From NCBI RefSeq assembly GCF_900109745.1, contig NZ_FOAV01000024.1:1-39769 (forward strand): 39,769 nt of DNA, in the 5' to 3' direction. The stretch is from Roseateles sp. YR242. GTDB lineage: Bacteria > Pseudomonadota > Gammaproteobacteria > Burkholderiales > Burkholderiaceae_C. The position numbers and the translations under genes were made by a program. The notes under the pieces are model-generated. The model was not told the DNA's origin and did no database searches. It saw nothing but the letters and a program-made list of their open reading frames with translations. Below are positions 1 through 7,773 of the stretch, in pieces. Every line of letters begins with the position of its first letter. Within the stretch, counting starts at the first letter, position 1.

Positions 1-8
1 TATGCGCA

Positions 9-95
9 GAGGGCCACCGCCGGGCCGCCCCAAGGTGGCCCTTCAGCCCCCTCGGGGGGCGGATGGGCGGGCCTTAGGCCCGAACAGCCGGGGGC
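9..95 (-). repeat. gene-end interspersed repeat, copy 1 (hairpin-rich, ~87 bp)
   Basis: This is nearly identical to the reverse complement of 12819-12905, apart from one inserted base and a few substitutions. It contains a perfect 9-bp stem (AGGGCCACC at 10-18 with GGTGGCCCT at 34-42) and a second C5/G6 hairpin at 47-59. It starts a few bases after the stop codon of the minus-strand binding-protein gene. Copy 2 sits in the same orientation relative to its own upstream gene, so a role in ending transcription or protecting mRNA 3' ends is plausible but inferred. Confidence 0.8.
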
Positions 96-101
96 CCCAT
101 C

Positions 102-1232
102 TCACCGCCGCACTTTGCCGTCCGACGTCAGGATGGTCATGTCGACGTACTTCGAGCCTGTGTGCTTCTGGCTGTTGAAGTTGACGAAGAAGCCACCTGC
201 GTCGAAGTCCTTCATGCCTTCCAGGCTGCTGATCAGGTTGTCCGACGTCGGTGCATTACCAGCGCGGCGCAAGCCCTCGATGAGCACCTTGGCGGCCAGG
301 TAACCTTCCATCCCGGTGTAGCCGAGTTCCTTGTTGCCAAAGGCCTTGGCACGCTGCGCGTACTCCGCCGCCAGCGGGTTCGTGCCCGTGAACGGGAAGG
401 GCACGACCTGGGACACCACCACACCGCTGGCATCCTTGCCCAGCTCCGCCGCCAGCGCCTGCGCGCCCACGAAGGACAGGTTGTAGAAGTTGCCCAGGAA
501 CATCGCCTGGCGAGCCTGGCGGATGAAGGCCGCGCAGGTCTTGTAGGCGCTGATCTGCACGATGGCTTCGGGCTGCGCTGCCATGATGGCCTTGACCGCA
601 GCGGTCACTTCCACCGAATTGCGCTCGACCGTGGCCGTGGCCACCGGCGCCAGCCCCAGGTGCTTCAGCGCGGCCTGAATGCCGGCCAGGCCAGCCTGCC
701 CATAGGCGTCGTTCTGATAGAACACCGCCACCTTCTTGACGCCCACCGCCTTGAGCTGCTGGACGATTTCGTCGCACTCATCGTTGTAGGACGCGCGAAT
801 GTGGAAGGCGTAGCGATTGAACGGCGTGCGCAGCGCCTCGGCACCGGTGAAGGGTGCAAAGAACGGTACACGGGCCGCCGTGGCCAGCGGCAGGGCCGCC
901 AGCGAGGTGGGCGTGCCCACATAGCCGAACAAGGCGGTCACGCCTTCATCCAGCAGCTTGCGGGTGTTGGCGGCGCAGCGCTCCGGCTCGTAGCCGTCGT
1001 CCAGGCTGCGCAGCTCGATGCGGCGGCCATTCACGCCACCGCGCTGGTTGATGTATTCAAAGGCCAGTTGCGCACCATCGCGGAACTGTTCACCCAACTC
1101 CTTGGCCGGTCCGCTCAGCGGCGCGGATTGGCCGAGCAGGATCTTGTTGGTGTCTGCGAAGGCCGGCAGGACGGGCAGGGCACTCGCGCCGGCGACGGCG
1201 GAGAGTTGGCGGAGGAGTTGACGGCGGTTCAT
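102..1232 (-). CDS. ABC transporter substrate-binding protein (branched-chain amino acid type)
   Basis: The predicted product is a 376-residue periplasmic binding protein of the type 1 fold (Peripla_BP_6/LivK-like). It would capture a small ligand, classically an amino acid or aromatic acid, for an ABC importer. The N-terminus MNRRQLLRQLSAVAGAS is a twin-arginine-like signal, with likely cleavage after LPAFA near residue 26. The mature part starts with ILLGQSAPLSGPAKELG, typical of the family. The reading frame is open upstream to 1502, but the ATG at 1232 gives the correct signal peptide. No permease or ATPase gene lies beside it, so it is either an orphan or its partners lie to the left of the window. 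The ligand cannot be told from sequence. A hairpin-rich repeat follows the stop codon. Confidence 0.88.
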   Translation of the reverse strand: MNRRQLLRQLSAVAGASALPVLPAFADTNKILLGQSAPLSGPAKELGEQFRDGAQLAFEYINQRGGVNGRRIELRSLDDGYEPERCAANTRKLLDEGVTALFGYVGTPTSLAALPLATAARVPFFAPFTGAEALRTPFNRYAFHIRASYNDECDEIVQQLKAVGVKKVAVFYQNDAYGQAGLAGIQAALKHLGLAPVATATVERNSVEVTAAVKAIMAAQPEAIVQISAYKTCAAFIRQARQAMFLGNFYNLSFVGAQALAAELGKDASGVVVSQVVPFPFTGTNPLAAEYAQRAKAFGNKELGYTGMEGYLAAKVLIEGLRRAGNAPTSDNLISSLEGMKDFDAGGFFVNFNSQKHTGSKYVDMTILTSDGKVRR

Positions 1233-1377
1233 GGACAGTCCGGTACGACTTGGGGTCGATATCTTCCGTGAAGGCGCCCGGTCAGAGATAGTTTGTTGCT
1301 GTGCGAAGGGCGATTTTTCCCCTTGCGCGCCAACAAAGTCACGGCGATTTCCCCGCGTTTCCCCTCTGTCGATCGCA

Positions 1378-1407
1378 GTGCGCGCATCCCGAAAAGAATG
1401 CGCGCAC
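1378..1407. promoter_or_regulatory. perfect 10-bp inverted repeat with 10-nt loop
   Basis: GTGCGCGCAT (1378-1387) pairs perfectly with ATGCGCGCAC (1398-1407). It lies in the 214-bp gap between the phosphodiesterase stop (1447) and the binding-protein start (1232), both on the minus strand. No T-run follows on the minus strand, so it is not a standard intrinsic terminator. It could be an operator for the binding-protein gene or a T-less transcription-ending hairpin. Confidence 0.5.
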
Positions 1408-1446
1408 CAATCGTTTCCACAAGTAACCGAATCAGGGCCTTTCAGC

Positions 1447-2652
1447 TCACTGAGAAGCCTTCCATGCGTCGATGGCCTTGCGTGCCAGGAAGGATTGATC
1501 ACTGAACAATCCGTCGAGCCCGGCGTTCAGGAAAATCCGAACCTGGCCGGAGAGATCTCCGATGGCGACGGGGTCCGCGCTGCTGTCGAAGTCATTGGGC
1601 AGGAAGTAATTCTCGGCGCGGAAGGTCCAGGCATGCACGGTCAAGCCGGCGGCATGCGCGTCCGCAATGAAGGTGGTGGGGGTGCCCAGGCGGCCGGCCA
1701 CCAGCGGGATGATGAGCGCGGTATTGGCGCCCACACCACGTGCATAGCTGGCGATTTCGGCCAGGCCAGCGGGCTTGGCGAGGTCGGCATAGGTGCGGGT
1801 GTCACCACTGAGCACAAAGTCATAGGGCCGGCCCGATGCGTCCATCAATTGCACCAGGGGCACACGGGTCAGGCGCTTGAGCTTGCGCAGGTTGCCCACC
1901 TCGAAGGATTGGATGAACACCGGGGCGTCGGCGTCGCGGTAGCCGTATTTGCTGAGCAGGCGCACCAGGGGTTCTTCGAGCGGCTGGCCGATGCCGGCGA
2001 AGTAGCTGGGGTGTTTGGTTTCCGGATAGACGCCGATGGGCCGATAGCCGCGCCCAGGCCGGCCGCGGCGGTCGTCCCGGTCTGCACGGGCCTCTTCACG
2101 GCGGCGCTCGTTGGCTTGCTGCACCAGCTGCAGCACCTCCTCCAGCGTGGGCACCTCGAACATGTCGTTGAAGCGCGTGTTGGCCGGGCGGATCTGCGGG
2201 ATGCGTTCGCGGGCGCGGAGCGTCTTGAGCTCAGCCAGCGTGAAGTCTTCGGTGAACCAGCCCGTGATGCTGTTGCCGTCGATGACCTTGGTGGTCTTGC
2301 GGCTCGCAAATTCGGGGTGGTCGGCCACGTCGGTGGTGGCTTCGCGCACCGAGCCATCGGCGTTCACGATGGCGATGGCGTTCTCGTGGCGGGCCACCAG
2401 GACACCGTCCTTGGTGATGACCAGATCAGGCTCGACAAAATCGGCGCCCTGCTCGATGGCCAGCCAGTAGGCCGCCAGTGTGTGTTCCGGCACATAGCCG
2501 CTGGCGCCGCGATGGGCGATGAGCAGCGGGCTGGCGGTGGTGGGGGCGGAGCCGCCGGGGCGGCCATGGGCCGTGGCCGTCACGGGCAGCAGCGCGGCGC
2601 CCACGGTGGCTGCCGCCACGGCAGCAGACAGGATCAGGCGAAGCATCTTCAT
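1447..2652 (-). CDS. glpQ: secreted glycerophosphodiester phosphodiesterase, GlpQ type
   Basis: The 401-residue enzyme would hydrolyse glycerophosphodiesters, the deacylated phospholipid head groups, to glycerol 3-phosphate and an alcohol in the periplasm. The N-terminus MKMLRLILSAAVAAATVGAA is a Sec signal peptide. The family signature HRGASGYVPEHT holds the catalytic His and Glu, followed by an EPDLV metal-site motif about 30 residues later. A charged low-complexity insert (RREEARADRDDRRGRPGRG) lies near the middle and is probably a loop. The ATG at 2652 is chosen because GGAGAG lies just upstream and the signal peptide starts there; the frame is open to 2736. No glpT or ugp transporter is adjacent. 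A 7-bp inverted repeat at 2705-2726 is a candidate operator. Confidence 0.88.
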   Translation of the reverse strand: MKMLRLILSAAVAAATVGAALLPVTATAHGRPGGSAPTTASPLLIAHRGASGYVPEHTLAAYWLAIEQGADFVEPDLVITKDGVLVARHENAIAIVNADGSVREATTDVADHPEFASRKTTKVIDGNSITGWFTEDFTLAELKTLRARERIPQIRPANTRFNDMFEVPTLEEVLQLVQQANERRREEARADRDDRRGRPGRGYRPIGVYPETKHPSYFAGIGQPLEEPLVRLLSKYGYRDADAPVFIQSFEVGNLRKLKRLTRVPLVQLMDASGRPYDFVLSGDTRTYADLAKPAGLAEIASYARGVGANTALIIPLVAGRLGTPTTFIADAHAAGLTVHAWTFRAENYFLPNDFDSSADPVAIGDLSGQVRIFLNAGLDGLFSDQSFLARKAIDAWKASQ

Positions 2653-2704
2653 GGGAGCTCTCCTCATGGTTGTGGACGGCCAGGGTAGGCCGCTCCCCAT
2701 GAAG

Positions 2705-2726
2705 ATTTGATGATGACCGATCAAAT
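2705..2726. promoter_or_regulatory. candidate operator: ATTTGAT-N8-ATCAAAT
   Basis: A perfect 7-bp inverted repeat lies 53-74 bases upstream of the phosphodiesterase start and is A+T-rich in a G+C-rich region. No regulator can be named. The half-site spacing (N8) does not fit an FNR box (N4). Confidence 0.4.
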
Positions 2727-2864
2727 GCCCGACCATGTCCCTAGATGATGTGAGCCCCCGATGAGCCGCACGTCCCTCCGGGGCGTCCCTCGCGGGCAGA
2801 TCCTCCGCACTCCTGGCGCCGGTCTGTGCCTCTCGCGGCCTTCAGCGCAGCACTCGAACGTTGA

Positions 2865-2896
2865 ACTCCCGCGAGCCGAGGTGGCCCTGATTCGGG
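2865..2896 (-). repeat. 32-bp partial copy of the MITE interior (inverted)
   Basis: This segment is an exact reverse complement of 3585-3616, which lies inside the MITE-like element at 3470-3631. The match stops abruptly on both sides. The repeat and the MITE therefore bracket the RraB gene in inverted orientation. The rest of the 460-bp gap 2653-3112 holds the inverted repeat at 2705-2726 and the structured segment at 2987-3096; I see no gene in it. Confidence 0.7.
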
Positions 2897-2986
2897 CTGG
2901 GCCCACCAGCACGCCCGAAGACGCCGGGCCATGCCTGCTGAGCATTGACAGTTCCGATCGGCTCCCGGAACCGCCGGACAGTCCGG

Positions 2987-3096
2987 GCTAACATTCTCGT
3001 TTTCACGCTGCCGGACGCAGCGGGCAAGGACTTCGTCCCGCGAGGGGCGGCCAGGACTTAACTGAAACGAGCTGCCGACTGCGTCCACAGTTGAGC
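2987..3096 (+). other. structured, attC-like imperfect hairpin upstream of the RraB gene
   Basis: The ends GCTAAC (2987-2992) and GTTGAGC (3090-3096) pair with one bulged G. GTTGAGC fits the integron attC R' consensus GTTRRRY. An inner pair, CTCGTTTTCA (2996-3005) with TGAAACGAG (3063-3071), differs only by one extra T. Further small hairpins sit inside (CGCTGC/GCAGCG and GGAC/GTCC). The ~110-nt length fits long attC sites and a gene starts 16 bases later, as in gene cassettes. The left end does not fit RYYYAAC strictly and no matching attC is seen after the gene, so this may instead be a structured leader. Confidence 0.28.
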
Positions 3097-3112
3097 GGCG
3101 CCACATCGCATC

Positions 3113-3469
3113 ATGCCGACTTCTCCTGCTTTGCTAGCGCGCCTGAAAAACAACGACGATCCTGACGCCCAGGTCCTCTTTCGGATGGCCGAGCTAGGCG
3201 CTGATCTCTCCCTCCCGCACCTGCCAGAGTTCACCTTTGAGGCCCAGGCGCAACCGGTAGTGATGGCACTAGCGAAGGAGCTTGCGGGTCTGCACTTCGA
3301 TGTGCAGGTCTTCGCGCCGGAGCACGGGGAACCTTCTTGGCAAGTAGTCGCATCGCGGCGCATGGTGCTCGACCTTGATGCGGTGATCGAGTTGTCTGCA
3401 AAGTTCGAGACGCTCGCCCATTCGCACGGCGCTTCCTATGACGGTTGGGGCGCGTCGGTAGAGAGCTGA
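3113..3469 (+). CDS. RraB-family protein (ribonuclease E inhibitor B-like)
   Basis: The 118-residue product looks like the RraB/COG3076 fold. In E. coli that protein binds RNase E and modulates mRNA decay. Visible family features are the N-terminal DPDAQVLFRMAELGADLS segment, the central LAKELAGLHFDVQV stretch, the conserved SWQVVASRRMVLDLDAV region, and the C-terminal YDGW motif in HGASYDGWGAS. Many short cytosolic relatives with this domain have no tested function, so an RNase E role is inferred from homology only. The gene is flanked by inverted repeat material: a 32-bp partial copy upstream and the MITE directly after the stop codon. Its context suggests acquisition or local rearrangement. 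There is no obvious operon partner. Confidence 0.72.
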   Translation: MPTSPALLARLKNNDDPDAQVLFRMAELGADLSLPHLPEFTFEAQAQPVVMALAKELAGLHFDVQVFAPEHGEPSWQVVASRRMVLDLDAVIELSAKFETLAHSHGASYDGWGASVES

Positions 3470-3631
3470 GGGAACCTCTGCACAACGCCTCGCGGCCCAG
3501 GTGAGCCCGCTTCGGGCGGTCCGCGGCGTTGCAAATCCTCGCCATAGGGCCCGCTATCGCTGTGGTTTGCACCTTGCGCCCCATCCCGAATCAGGGCCAC
3601 CTCGGCTCGCGGGAGTGATGCAGAGGTCCCC
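3470..3631. mobile_element. MITE-like element, 162 bp, 13-bp terminal inverted repeats
   Basis: The ends are GGGAACCTCTGCA (3470-3482) and the reverse complement of 3619-3631 (GGGGACCTCTGCA), 12 of 13 identical. The flanking trinucleotides TGA (3467-3469) and TAA (3632-3634) both fit TNA, the target-duplication type known for part of the IS5 family. The interior has a strong stem (CAACGCC..CGCGG with CCGCGGCGTTG, 3483-3532) and no coding capacity. Insertion is at the stop codon of the RraB gene. A 32-bp piece of the interior recurs inverted at 2865-2896. Confidence 0.55.
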
Positions 3632-3672
3632 TAAGCGCCCGGCCAGTTCAGACCCGTCGCCGTTCGTCTCCC

Positions 3673-5238
3673 TCAGGTGGTGAGACGGAAGACGGAGATG
3701 GCGCCGGCAAGGCGCTGGGACTGGTCCTTGAGGCTCTCGGCGGCGGAAGCCGCCTCTTCGACCAGCGCGGCGTTCTGCTGCGTCATCTGGTCGAGGTGGC
3801 CCACCGCCGCGTTGACCTGCTGGATGCCGTCGCTCTGCTCATGCGTGGCCGCGCTGATCTCCGCAATGATGTCGGTGACGCGCTGCACACTCAGCACAAT
3901 GTCGTTCATGGTGGTGCCAGCATCCGTCACCAACCGCGAACCCGATTCGACCCGGTTCACGCTGGTGTCGATCAGGCCCTTGATCTCCTTGGCGGCCGCA
4001 GCGCTTCGTTGCGCCAATGAACGAACCTCGGCCGCCACCACCGCGAAGCCACGGCCCTGCTCACCGGCCCGGGCCGCTTCCACCGCTGCATTCAGCGCCA
4101 GGATGTTGGTCTGGAAAGCAATGCCGTCAATGGTGCCGATGATGTCGCTGATGCGGCGTGAGCTGTCGCTGATCTCGCCCATGGTCACCACCACCTGGCT
4201 CATCACGGTGCCACCGCGCTGCGCGGTGGTGGACGCATGGCTGACCAACTGGTTGGCCGTGGTGGCCGCATCGGCGGTCTGGCGTACCGTGCCCGTCAGC
4301 TGCGTCAGCGACGCGGCCGCTTCCTGAAGGTTGGAGGCCGTCTGCTCGGTACGGCCGGAAAGGTCCATGTTGCCGGTGGCGATTTCTGCACTGGCCGTGT
4401 TGATGCTGTCGGTAGAACTGCGCACATCACCGATCAGACGGACCAGGGCGCCCTGCATGGTGCTCAGGGACTGCAGCAGCCGGCCGGTCTCGTCGTCGCT
4501 GCTGATGCTGATGCTGCGGCTGAGGTCGAAGTTGGCGATGGCGTCGGCCACTTCGGCCGCCTGCTTCAACGGCGCGGTGATCGAGCGCGTGAGCCACCAG
4601 GACAAGGCACCGCCCGCGATCAGGGAAAACAGGCCAAACACCACCAGGGCAATGCGTGCATTGCGGTTGCTCTCCATCAAGGTGACCATCGATTCATCCA
4701 GCTGCTGGCGCTGGAAACGGACCACCTCCTGGATGCCATCCAGATAGACCTTGGAGGAGGCCGAGAATTTCTCGAAGAGCTCCTTGGCGCGTTCCGTCTG
4801 CCCCTCCTTCTTCGCTGCCGCGATGGCGTCGCGCAGGGAGATGTAGCTCTTGCGCAGTTCCGAGATCTTCTCGAAGCTGGCGCGTTCTTCCGGGGTCGTC
4901 AGCAGCTTGTCGAGCTGCTGCTGCAGCTCCGTCGAGCGCTTCGTGGATTCGGTGGCCTGCTGGGCGAAGAAGCCCGCCAGGCTGGGGTCCGCGCTGACCG
5001 CGATGGCGGTGGTGCGGGTGATGCCGTTGAAGACATTGCGGTACCAGTCACCCGCCACACGCTCGGTGGCGAGGGCATCGGTGTAGACACTTTCCGTCTC
5101 GCTGGCGACCCGGTTGAGCCCCCAATAACCCAACCCCGACCCGATCAGGGCAATGGTGAGCACAAGGACCTGGACGAAGCCGAAGCGCCGTCCAATGGAG
5201 CCGCCGCTGGATCGGCCGCTGGAGGTTGTTGTTGCCAT
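3673..5238 (-). CDS. methyl-accepting chemotaxis protein
   Basis: This 521-residue inner-membrane chemoreceptor would pass ligand signals to CheA/CheW. The order is a short Ser/Thr-rich N-terminus, TM1 at about 20-40, a helical periplasmic domain of about 155 residues (4HB_MCP type), TM2 at about 198-218, a HAMP domain, and a cytoplasmic coiled coil. The coiled coil carries the signalling tip [20 protein letters not shown] and the conserved [20 protein letters not shown]. No NWETF-like CheR-docking pentapeptide is present; the protein ends in VFRLTT. The ATG at 5238 follows GGAGAC and is preferred over the upstream open frame to 5295. It is transcribed in the same direction as the dehydrogenase operon but separated from it by 141 bp. 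No che genes are nearby, so the ligand is unknown. Confidence 0.92.
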   Translation of the reverse strand: MATTTSSGRSSGGSIGRRFGFVQVLVLTIALIGSGLGYWGLNRVASETESVYTDALATERVAGDWYRNVFNGITRTTAIAVSADPSLAGFFAQQATESTKRSTELQQQLDKLLTTPEERASFEKISELRKSYISLRDAIAAAKKEGQTERAKELFEKFSASSKVYLDGIQEVVRFQRQQLDESMVTLMESNRNARIALVVFGLFSLIAGGALSWWLTRSITAPLKQAAEVADAIANFDLSRSISISSDDETGRLLQSLSTMQGALVRLIGDVRSSTDSINTASAEIATGNMDLSGRTEQTASNLQEAAASLTQLTGTVRQTADAATTANQLVSHASTTAQRGGTVMSQVVVTMGEISDSSRRISDIIGTIDGIAFQTNILALNAAVEAARAGEQGRGFAVVAAEVRSLAQRSAAAAKEIKGLIDTSVNRVESGSRLVTDAGTTMNDIVLSVQRVTDIIAEISAATHEQSDGIQQVNAAVGHLDQMTQQNAALVEEAASAAESLKDQSQRLAGAISVFRLTT

Positions 5239-5379
5239 GGTTGTCTCCGATGGCGCCGGCGAAGAAAGCTGCCGGTGCGTCTCGGATACTGGCACGGCGC
5301 GGATCCAAGCGCCAGCCCGGCAGGCGGGGATAGCCCACGGGGAAACGGCGTGGCCGTGAAATACGTCAGCTGCGGGCCA

Positions 5380-7773
5380 TCAGTCGGGCCGCATGACCTT
5401 GTCCGGCGTCATGGGTGTGCTGCGGACGCGGCGGCCTGTAGCGTGAAAAATCGCATTGCTGATGGCTGCCGCCACGCCGACCAGCCCAATCTCCCCCACG
5501 CCCTTGGCACCAAGACGGCTGACGATGCGGTCATCCTCCTCGACAAAGATCACATCAATGTCCCCAACATCGGCATTGACGGCGACGTGGTACTCGCCCA
5601 GGTTGTGATTCATGAACCGGCCCAGGGCATGGTCCGACAAGGTCTCCTCATGCAGCGCCTGGCTGATGCCCCACACCACCCCACCCACCACCTGGCTGCG
5701 TGCCGTGGTGGGGTTGATGATCCGACCTGCGGCCACCGCGCTGACCACGCGGGTCACCCGTACCGTGCCCAAGGCCTCATCCACCCGCACCTCGCAGAAC
5801 ACGGCGGAATGGACGGCACGCACGTACTTCCGCTGCTTGAGCACGTTGGGCAGCAGCAGGAACTTGGCCTCGATCCGGTCCTCCCCGTTGATGCGCACGA
5901 GTTGCTCCAGCGGTATGGCGGCGCCGCCGGCCTTCAGCCGCAGATGGCCATGGGTGAATTCCACGTCCTCGAAGCGGGCCTTGCCGAACCCATCGACCTG
6001 TCGGCGAGCCCGCTTCCACAGCTCGTGTGCCAGCTTGTCGCACACGCCATCCACGGCGGATCCGACGGTGGCGACGTGTGACGAGCCGCCTTCGATCGGC
6101 GCGACCGGCAGCGTGCTGTCCCCCAGCTGGAAGGTCACGTTCTCCATGGGCAGGCCCAGCGCCGCCGCCGCGATCTGCGTCATGACCGTGTAAGTGCCGG
6201 TGCCGATGTCACTGGCGGCGCTCTGCACCTCCAGGCGGCCGTTGGCGTGCAGCGTGGCAGCGGCGCGGGCAAACATCTGCATCGCATCCCAGGTGCCGGT
6301 GGCCATGCCCCAACCGATCCACTCGTCCCCCACACGCCGGGCGCGTGGCCGCGGCGGACGTGTGGACCAGCCGAAGCGTTCGGCGCCCTGGGCATAACAG
6401 TCCCGCAAGGCCTTGGTGGAGAAGGGCAGGTCCTTGGCGCAATCGCGCTCCGCGTAGTTGCGCAGGCGCAGCTCCAGCGGGTCCAGGCCAGCGGCATCAG
6501 CCAGCTCGTCCATGGCAACTTCCAGCGCGTGCACGCCGTGTGCGGCACCCGGTGCGCGCATGTCCATGGGGCTGTACTGGTCCAGGTCCACCAACTGGTA
6601 ATCCAGCCGCACGTTGTCGCAACGGTAGAGCTGGCCGGACCAGTTCACCACCACCTCCACATAGTCTTCCTTGCGAGAGGTCTCGGCCACGGCCTCGTGG
6701 ATCACGGCGGTGAGCTGCCCCTGATCGTTGGCGGCCAGGCGCACCCGCTGCCAGGTCTCCGGCCGGTGGCCGATGGTGAACATCTGCTGACGGGTGAGCA
6801 CCACCCGTACTGACCGCTTGAGCGCCAGCGCCGCCATGGTGGCCAGCAGCAGTTGGTACTGGGGCCGCAGGCCAGAGCCAAAGGCGCCCCCCACAAACGG
6901 ATTGCGCACCGTGACCTTGCGGGCCGGAAGGCCAAAGACGCGTGACACGACCCAGCGGGAGTTCTGCGAGCCCTGTGTCTTGTCGTAGATGGTGAGGTGG
7001 CCGTCCTTGCCCACCAGCACCGTGGTGGCGTGCATCTCCATCGGGTTGTGATGCTCGATGCCGGCGTAGCTCTGCGTCTCCACCCGGATGGCGGCGGCAT
7101 CCCATGCGGTGTCCGCGTCGCCGCGCGGCTTGGGTGGCGGCGAGTAGCCGGCCTTGAAGGACGCGGGCTTGTGGCTACGGTGCAGGTTCTCCAGCAAAGA
7201 CGTGTCGTGGGCCTCGGCCTCCACCTGCACCTGCACCAACCGGGCGGCGTGGCGGGCCAGTTCGAGGGAGGTGGCCACCACCAGCGCCACGGGCTGGCCG
7301 CTGTAGTGGATGCGGTCGTCATGCAGCGGCTTGAACGGTGAGCCGGCGGGTGCGGTCATGTCCTTGTAGAACAGGTCCAGCGAACGCATGCGCGGCCGGT
7401 TCTCGTGCGTCAGCACCTGCACCACGCCGGGCAGTGCGAGAGCCGCGCTGGCATCGATGGCGGCGATGCGGCCGCGTGCGGCGGCCGTGTTCACCACCCA
7501 GCCGTACAACAGGTCGGTCGCCGGGTGCTCGGCGGCATAACGAGCACGGCCGGTGACCTTGGCCAGCGCATCGATGCGGGGGAGCGCCGTGCCGATCCGC
7601 ACGGCGCCGGTGCCCGCATTCGCATGCGGCTGCTGGTCGGCCTCGATGGCCAGGTCCGACAGATCGGTGGCCTGGAGGGATGTCGCGCCGGCGGACGCGC
7701 TTTCCGTGCCGCCAAGAATGCCGCCATGGGTGCCGCCAGAGGTGCCGCCAGAGGTGCCGGTTCGGTTATTCAT
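5380..7773 (-). CDS. aldehyde/xanthine dehydrogenase family, molybdopterin-binding subunit (PaoC/YagR type)
   Basis: This is the large catalytic subunit, 797 residues, of a molybdenum-cofactor hydroxylase that would oxidise an aldehyde or N-heterocycle. It has the Ald_Xan_dh_C domain (GTALPRIDALAKVTGRARY) followed by the Mo-binding domains (GGAFGSGLRPQYQLL and the C-terminal AKGVGEIGLVGVAAAISNA, whose Glu is the expected catalytic base). The first ~35 residues are a Gly/Thr-rich tail (GGTSGGTHGGILGGT) of no known role. The start ATG overlaps the FAD-subunit stop codon by four bases (ATGA), which implies translational coupling. It is the last gene of the three-gene operon. No XdhC/PaoD-type maturation chaperone gene is linked, so one must be elsewhere. 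Confidence 0.9.
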   Translation of the reverse strand: MNNRTGTSGGTSGGTHGGILGGTESASAGATSLQATDLSDLAIEADQQPHANAGTGAVRIGTALPRIDALAKVTGRARYAAEHPATDLLYGWVVNTAAARGRIAAIDASAALALPGVVQVLTHENRPRMRSLDLFYKDMTAPAGSPFKPLHDDRIHYSGQPVALVVATSLELARHAARLVQVQVEAEAHDTSLLENLHRSHKPASFKAGYSPPPKPRGDADTAWDAAAIRVETQSYAGIEHHNPMEMHATTVLVGKDGHLTIYDKTQGSQNSRWVVSRVFGLPARKVTVRNPFVGGAFGSGLRPQYQLLLATMAALALKRSVRVVLTRQQMFTIGHRPETWQRVRLAANDQGQLTAVIHEAVAETSRKEDYVEVVVNWSGQLYRCDNVRLDYQLVDLDQYSPMDMRAPGAAHGVHALEVAMDELADAAGLDPLELRLRNYAERDCAKDLPFSTKALRDCYAQGAERFGWSTRPPRPRARRVGDEWIGWGMATGTWDAMQMFARAAATLHANGRLEVQSAASDIGTGTYTVMTQIAAAALGLPMENVTFQLGDSTLPVAPIEGGSSHVATVGSAVDGVCDKLAHELWKRARRQVDGFGKARFEDVEFTHGHLRLKAGGAAIPLEQLVRINGEDRIEAKFLLLPNVLKQRKYVRAVHSAVFCEVRVDEALGTVRVTRVVSAVAAGRIINPTTARSQVVGGVVWGISQALHEETLSDHALGRFMNHNLGEYHVAVNADVGDIDVIFVEEDDRIVSRLGAKGVGEIGLVGVAAAISNAIFHATGRRVRSTPMTPDKVMRPD

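Noticed and set aside
162-1271. Long plus-strand frame of 369 codons opposite the binding-protein gene
   Set aside because: It is Arg/His/Gly-rich with no domain, and mirrors a clear family gene on the other strand; a G+C-rich shadow frame.
3483-3532. A second attC site after the RraB gene
   Set aside because: The stem is strong but the ends (GCACAAC, GTTGCAA) fail RYYYAAC/GTTRRRY, and the segment is better explained as the interior of the MITE.
4237-6081. 614-codon plus-strand frame across the chemoreceptor and dehydrogenase genes
   Set aside because: It crosses two confident minus-strand genes and has the His/Gly/Arg-rich composition of an antisense frame.
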